From Pleurotus djamor (Eukaryota; Basidiomycota; Agaricomycetes; Agaricales; Pleurotaceae), in the NCBI GenBank assembly GCA_029747585.1, contig JAPEVF010001126.1:1-13560 (forward strand): DNA of 13,560 nt, read 5' to 3'. Under the pieces are notes generated by a model. That model had not been told where the DNA came from, did no database searches, and was given only the letters and a program-made list of their open reading frames with translations. Position 1 is the stretch's first letter, and each line of letters opens with the position of its first letter. This document shows positions 9,658 through 13,560 of the stretch, piece by piece. The translations under genes were made by a program, and so were the position numbers.

Positions 9658-10330
9658 GGCGGATGACCAGCTAAGATTTCAGACGGCAGATTCGTAAGGA
9701 GGAGAAATCAAGAGACGGCAGACGAGATCACCGTTCGTGCAAGGAGGTCAGAACCTGGGTAAAAGATGATGGGGTTAATAGCAAAAGGGCGATTGTGGAT
9801 ACGCGAGAAGTATGTCTCGCATGGAAAACATCACAGCATAGGAACGAGGCAGTTATCGATCAAGACAAATGCGGACTCGCACTGCTAATTGTGAGCCAAG
9901 CCAGCAGGTGTATGAAAGATTCTTGCTTGATGTAGACGCAAACGCTAATATATCTCGTGAGCCCAGGAACTATCAATATCTGAGTATTTCCACCTGGAGC
10001 ATTGGTTATTAAAGGCGGCTATGACGAGGCCAGCGATTACTCCAGATCAATGCATCATGCATTGATGTGTGTGCCGTCGCGAGCTGGCAGATCCATATGG
10101 TTTCATGCAAATGAAATGTCAGGAAGCACCGCGAAAACATAGGCGAAGTGATTGACAGGCGAGCGTGGTGATACACGTCCCTGGCCTATGCTGATTCACG
10201 ATGCCTCCAATAGGCGTTGATCAATTAGCACATATAAGTTTCATCGATGTCAATGATTGCTAGTTCGAGCATGTAAGCATGTTGTTTGAGTAAGTAGTTT
10301 GGAGATAGAGGAGCATTACCGGGTGAAACG
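9658..10330. other. Presumed promoter region of copy 2, no gene seen
   Basis: I find no coding signal in this stretch. On the minus strand a CCAAT pentamer lies at 10001-10005, about 345 bp before the ATG, and an AT-rich ATATAT segment lies near 9946-9952. Both are weak and could be chance. The 21-bp inverted repeat is listed separately. Confidence 0.35.
10046..10066. promoter_or_regulatory. 21-bp perfect inverted repeat with two ATGCAT cores
   Basis: ATCAATGCA, spacer TCA, TGCATTGAT: nine-base arms match perfectly. The site lies about 390 bp upstream of the copy 2 start. Its symmetry fits a dimeric transcription-factor site. No factor is assigned, and no second copy was noticed in the window. 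Confidence 0.35.
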
Positions 10331-10343
10331 CGTTAAAACGCGT
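10328..10343. promoter_or_regulatory. Pair of ACGCGT boxes 10 bp apart
   Basis: ACGCGT at 10328-10333 and 10338-10343 sits inside a near-repeat AAACGCGTTAAAACGCGT. ACGCGT is the core of the MCB element bound by MBF-type regulators in fungi. Two boxes one helical turn apart is suggestive, but no gene start is clearly linked: the copy 2 ATG is about 670 bp away. Confidence 0.25.
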
Positions 10344-12350
10344 CTGCTGAGGTTGCGGCGATTAGAGTTGAAGGCAAGTGGAAGGACGTCAATGGGCATG
10401 TATATGAGCGCTTGATCATGCCCATCCCTTCGGAGGCTACAGTCAAGCATGACCAAATAGTCCTTTTCCTTGAAGGTGCTGTGCTGCTTGCACCGTCTTT
10501 CGCCATCTTGATTCTCGAAGGTGCTGGTAACTGGGCTCTGGTTTTTCGCTCAATTCTTGGTGCGTACAAGTTTCTATATCTTTCTCGGTTCTCCGACTGA
10601 CGACCCTGCGGGTTTTCTTCATAGGCATCCTCTATTCCCATGTCGCGATCCTACATGCGTATAGGTCTACATATGCCCTATGGCTGGAGGAGCCACTCCG
10701 CTAAGCTCCTCCCTGTCTCCTCCGTCGCGTTTTCGTCTTGGGTCGGAATATGGCAGAGGTTGGATCGTTCAGGTCAGGTTTTTTCGAGCGGTTTGAGTCA
10801 GGGTAGATGTTGAGTAGAGGAAGCTTATCTTGAAGTACCTTGAAGACTGGGCTACAACGCTCTCACTACCGCGAGGGTTCGTCAGCGGAAACCTGTTCGC
10901 TTTGGAAGCTTCGAACGTACGCCTTTTCCCTTCAAGCTGCTCCTGGTCGAACTCGCTAGAGCCAGACGAAGAAAGCGGGTTCTCAACAACGTACCGGTCG
11001 ACCTCTCAAATCCGGCATCGCCTGTGCTACAAACATTACCACCATCGACCTCCGCACAGACGCTGCATCCACCTCAGGTGTCCAGCCACACATGTCCATG
11101 TACGGGTCCTTCCACAAGGCTTTGTACCTTCTCTCCACTCCTCATTCAAACGGCGATGGGGGATGAGAGCGGAGGAATGCATACCCCTCTTGTCCGCACA
11201 GATTTCGGTTGGCCTGGAGCAATAGCTTCCCCGCTGGATGAATGTCGATGTCCCACCCCCAGTTCGGCTTGCTCCTACCCGCTTGGATGCTTGCTTGAGC
11301 CTATCACTTCGATTGGTCGGGCCGTGGATGATCGATATAAATGCTACTTGGAAGAACTCTTCCCCTCTAAGCCATGGTGCGTGAACGTTCCCGTTCTGTC
11401 TTCCCTTCTCTCGCGGACTGACCCGTTCCCCAGATTCTATACCACAGCTTTCCATTGACGCTCGCGCATCCATGCTGGCTATAGGAATCACCCCCAAATG
11501 TCCATGACTCAGTCCAGCTAGTCAGCTTGCACCCCTTCGGGATGGGTTGGTTGAGAGCCGGTTTTTGGGGATCTTGAAGCTCAAGTTGATGGAGATGCTG
11601 AGGGAGGTTGGAGGTCAGCTCGGTCTCAAAGAAGCTTCGAGGTCGCATACGGCGCTCCTCCGATCATGCAGATTCCACAACGCTCCCGCTTTTGTCTAGT
11701 TACGCTCATCAGCACCAAGACAAACCTAGTCTTCGACGACATTAGGAGATCATGGACGCCCTCTCCACTTGGTATCCAGCATCAGTACCTCTCATTATCC
11801 ACGATCTGCTCTGCGTGGTTCTTCCTTTGGGAAGGGCGTCCCTACCCCGGCTCCACATAACCCACTACGGGGAATGTAACACCTCATCAATATGTCCTTG
11901 ACACGGATGTACCTTCCCTGGCGACATACACACTTCTTGCCAGCTGTCGTATGGACTTGATTGTTTCCCCCTGTCCGTGTATTCCCTTGTGCCCTCTCTT
12001 CCATTTCGGACGGACACTTTTCTCATTTATACCTCGCGTTCGTACTCTTGTACATTCTAAACCTTTCATGTGTAGGGTACACCGAGACTCTGGACGTACG
12101 CGTACTTACCTACATTCGGACTCTACTCTACCGCGTTCTACAGTACGTGTATTCGGACAGTTCCACTTTACTGCTGGTCGAGTATGCATGACCCAGTGGT
12201 CTCCATGGTTGAATCCAAATCATTGACGAGACCGTTTAAGGCAACAGCTGTTACGAGAAGCAGGAAACAAGCAGTACACCTCCGTTTCATCTACTAGTCC
12301 AAATGATCCATCCTGTGCCGAAGGCACCTTTCTTGCGCATATTTCCCCAG
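10331..12350. other. Stretch without a recognised gene
   Basis: The longest open stretch is on the plus strand at 10844-11458: 204 codons without a stop, but no ATG until 11154. It has a basic segment (ARARRRKRV) and a Ser/Pro/Thr-rich segment, and no family I recognise. An overlapping minus-strand frame (11036-11497) is equally long from its first Met, so neither is convincing. The remaining frames are below 105 codons. It could hold an exon of an unrecognised gene or decayed transposon sequence. Confidence 0.4.
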
Positions 12351-12533
12351 GAAAGACAAAAAAAAGAAACAAGAAACGAGAACTGAGAACCGAGAACCGA
12401 AAAATGAGAACCGAAAAACGAGAACCGAAAAATAAGGTTCAAGAAATGAAAACTGAGAGACGATAGAGAGGAAATCAAACTGGAGAAGCGAGGAATGAAA
12501 AATGAAAAATGAGAGGTGAGGAAGGCAAGTAAG
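12351..12533 (+). repeat. Purine-rich tract with 14-bp tandem repeats
   Basis: About 180 bp are strongly purine-biased on the plus strand. GAGAACCGAAAAAY occurs three times back to back (12392-12405, 12406-12419, 12420-12433), with decayed relatives such as AGAAACGAGAACTGAGAACC before it and GGAATGAAAAATGAAAAATG after it. The Phe/Ser-rich frame on the minus strand here is a by-product of this composition, not a gene. Confidence 0.75.
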
Positions 12534-13209
12534 GAAGTGTCCATCATATAAGTAAGATCACCGGTACGGTGAATGTCCATCGTGTATGCACGGGGACAGG
12601 AACATTGGTACGGGCATACAGCGAGTAGCAAGTGAGAAAGGATTGCTACGCAACTCTGGATTTCGAGGATACGGAGGGTACTAAACGGAGCGCTACCGAT
12701 ACGGTCTCTGCTCAAGGTAGGGTCCCTAAAGAATCGGCAACGTGAACGATGGAATAAACAGGAATAGAACACGAGTTCGTACAGAGTTATCGAGACCATG
12801 ATGGACCGACCAGCGAAATCAGGCCAGCTTCCGAATGGAGCCCCCAATGTTGGTAGGTAGAAACACTGGAGGGAGATGGATCAGCTGAGAGGCTGGCGAA
12901 GGAGGATACAGGGAGAGCGGAGGTTGACGCACCTGGGTATTGAATATACCGGGTTTCCGCAGTTCTTCCGGTACTCCTTATGACGGCGTAAGGGAGAGAG
13001 CATAGGACTCTGAGCGCGTCAAGGGACTAGGGTTGGTGGGACAGCGAAATCGGATGGCCGGGGGGAGCAAGCCAGCAATCAGTTGCGTTGTGTATAGGTC
13101 TGTCGAAGGGAGAACGTGAATATGGGTATACATGCGGCAGATAACGGGAAAGGACAATGTAGAAGCGAAACATGCGTTGGGAGAGGTTGGGAGTACGACT
13201 GCAAATACA
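12534..13209. other. Region inside the right arm, no gene; LTR-end-like sequence
   Basis: No coding signal is supported. On the minus strand CCAACA (12848-12853) is followed after one T by TGGGGGCTCC (12837-12846). This resembles the junction of an LTR end with a primer-binding site: the first nine bases equal the start of the proline-tRNA-primed site of some retroelements, but the match then stops. A 15-bp inverted repeat TCACCG-GTA-CGGTGA lies at 12558-12572. No matching second LTR is in the window, so no element is claimed. Confidence 0.25.
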
Positions 13210-13560
13210 CAGTAATCCCTGCTACTTGAGTTAACAGATTCCAACAGTTGTTGCAAAATGTAGTTAATTCAGCCCAGCAAGGATTATTAACNAAAAGTCC
13301 AACAAGCCCTCTGGTCTGTTAACAGATGCCCAACAAGATTCTGTTAACAAAACGCAACAAGGGTGTGAATATAGTTAACAGAGCACCATCAAGGGAGCAT
13401 GGCTGTTAACAGAAACCCAGCAGGCCAGAACTCGCTGTTAACAGAGACCCATGAGGGAACTGGGGCTGTTAACAGGGATCCAGCAAGAGTATATATCCTG
13501 TTAACAGAAACCTATCAAGACACTATTCACTGTTAACAGAACACCATGAAGGAACTGGAG
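13210..13560. repeat. Right inverted-repeat arm
   Basis: This is the reverse complement of 71-420. I compared it ten bases at a time and found one substitution (13271 versus 359) and one extra N at 13292. It carries the same palindromes and ends at the window edge inside the array. The inner tip is 13210: 13209 and beyond no longer match the left arm. Such near-identity means recent insertion, gene conversion or an assembly effect. Confidence 0.9.

Noticed and set aside
12287..12847. A 186-codon minus-strand open frame rich in Phe and Ser.
   Set aside because: Its second half is the translation of the purine-rich repeat tract, and its apparent start is TTG. There are no domains.
1..13560. 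Linear plasmid with terminal inverted repeats.
   Set aside because: The genes have many spliceosomal introns and no family-B DNA polymerase or RNA polymerase is encoded; the arms also run past the window edges.

Overview
The window looks like nuclear DNA of a filamentous fungus, most likely an agaricomycete basidiomycete. It carries genes with many short introns (46-67 bp, GT..AG) and encodes DUF2235 and WD40 protein families that are common in those genomes. The genus cannot be settled from the sequence. There are no RNA genes, no CRISPR array and no recognisable transposase or reverse transcriptase.

The content is dominated by two paralogous, head-to-tail genes on the minus strand. Each encodes an N-terminal DUF2235 (Tle1-like alpha/beta-hydrolase) domain, a helical linker of about 190-220 residues, and a C-terminal WD40 propeller. 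I rebuilt both by hand. Copy 2 (9657 down to 6234) has ten exons and 966 codons. It encodes all seven WD40 blades but has an in-frame TGA at codon 102 and one ambiguous extra base (N). Copy 1 (3928 down to 415) has eleven exons and 833 codons. Its exon 2 is split by a solo-LTR-like insertion (3081-3524, 5-bp target duplication TGTGG), and its last one and a half WD40 blades are cut off by the repeat at the left edge. Intron positions and several exon lengths (80, 53, 41 and 219 bp) are identical in the two copies, so they descend from one ancestral gene.

Both window ends carry the same repeat in inverted orientation: 1-420 and 13210-13560, with 349 of 350 shared bases identical plus one N. 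The repeat is an array of CTGTTAACAG palindromes spaced mostly 31-32 bp apart, about three helical turns. Its inner tip (CAGTAATCCC reading outward) abuts the coding sequence of copy 1 and supplies that gene's last sense codon and stop. The arms are either the ends of a foldback-like element enclosing the whole segment, or two copies of a transposon with subterminal repeats at which the assembly broke. The window alone cannot decide.

The rest is 3929-6233 (between the genes) and 9658-13209 (upstream of copy 2). These stretches hold no gene I recognise, only minor features: a 21-bp perfect inverted repeat, a pair of ACGCGT boxes, a purine-rich tract with a 14-bp tandem repeat, and a possible LTR-end/primer-binding-site-like sequence. 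If either hydrolase-propeller gene is expressed, the likely arrangement is a lipase-like effector domain joined to a sensing or scaffolding propeller without an intervening NTPase. That role is inferred.
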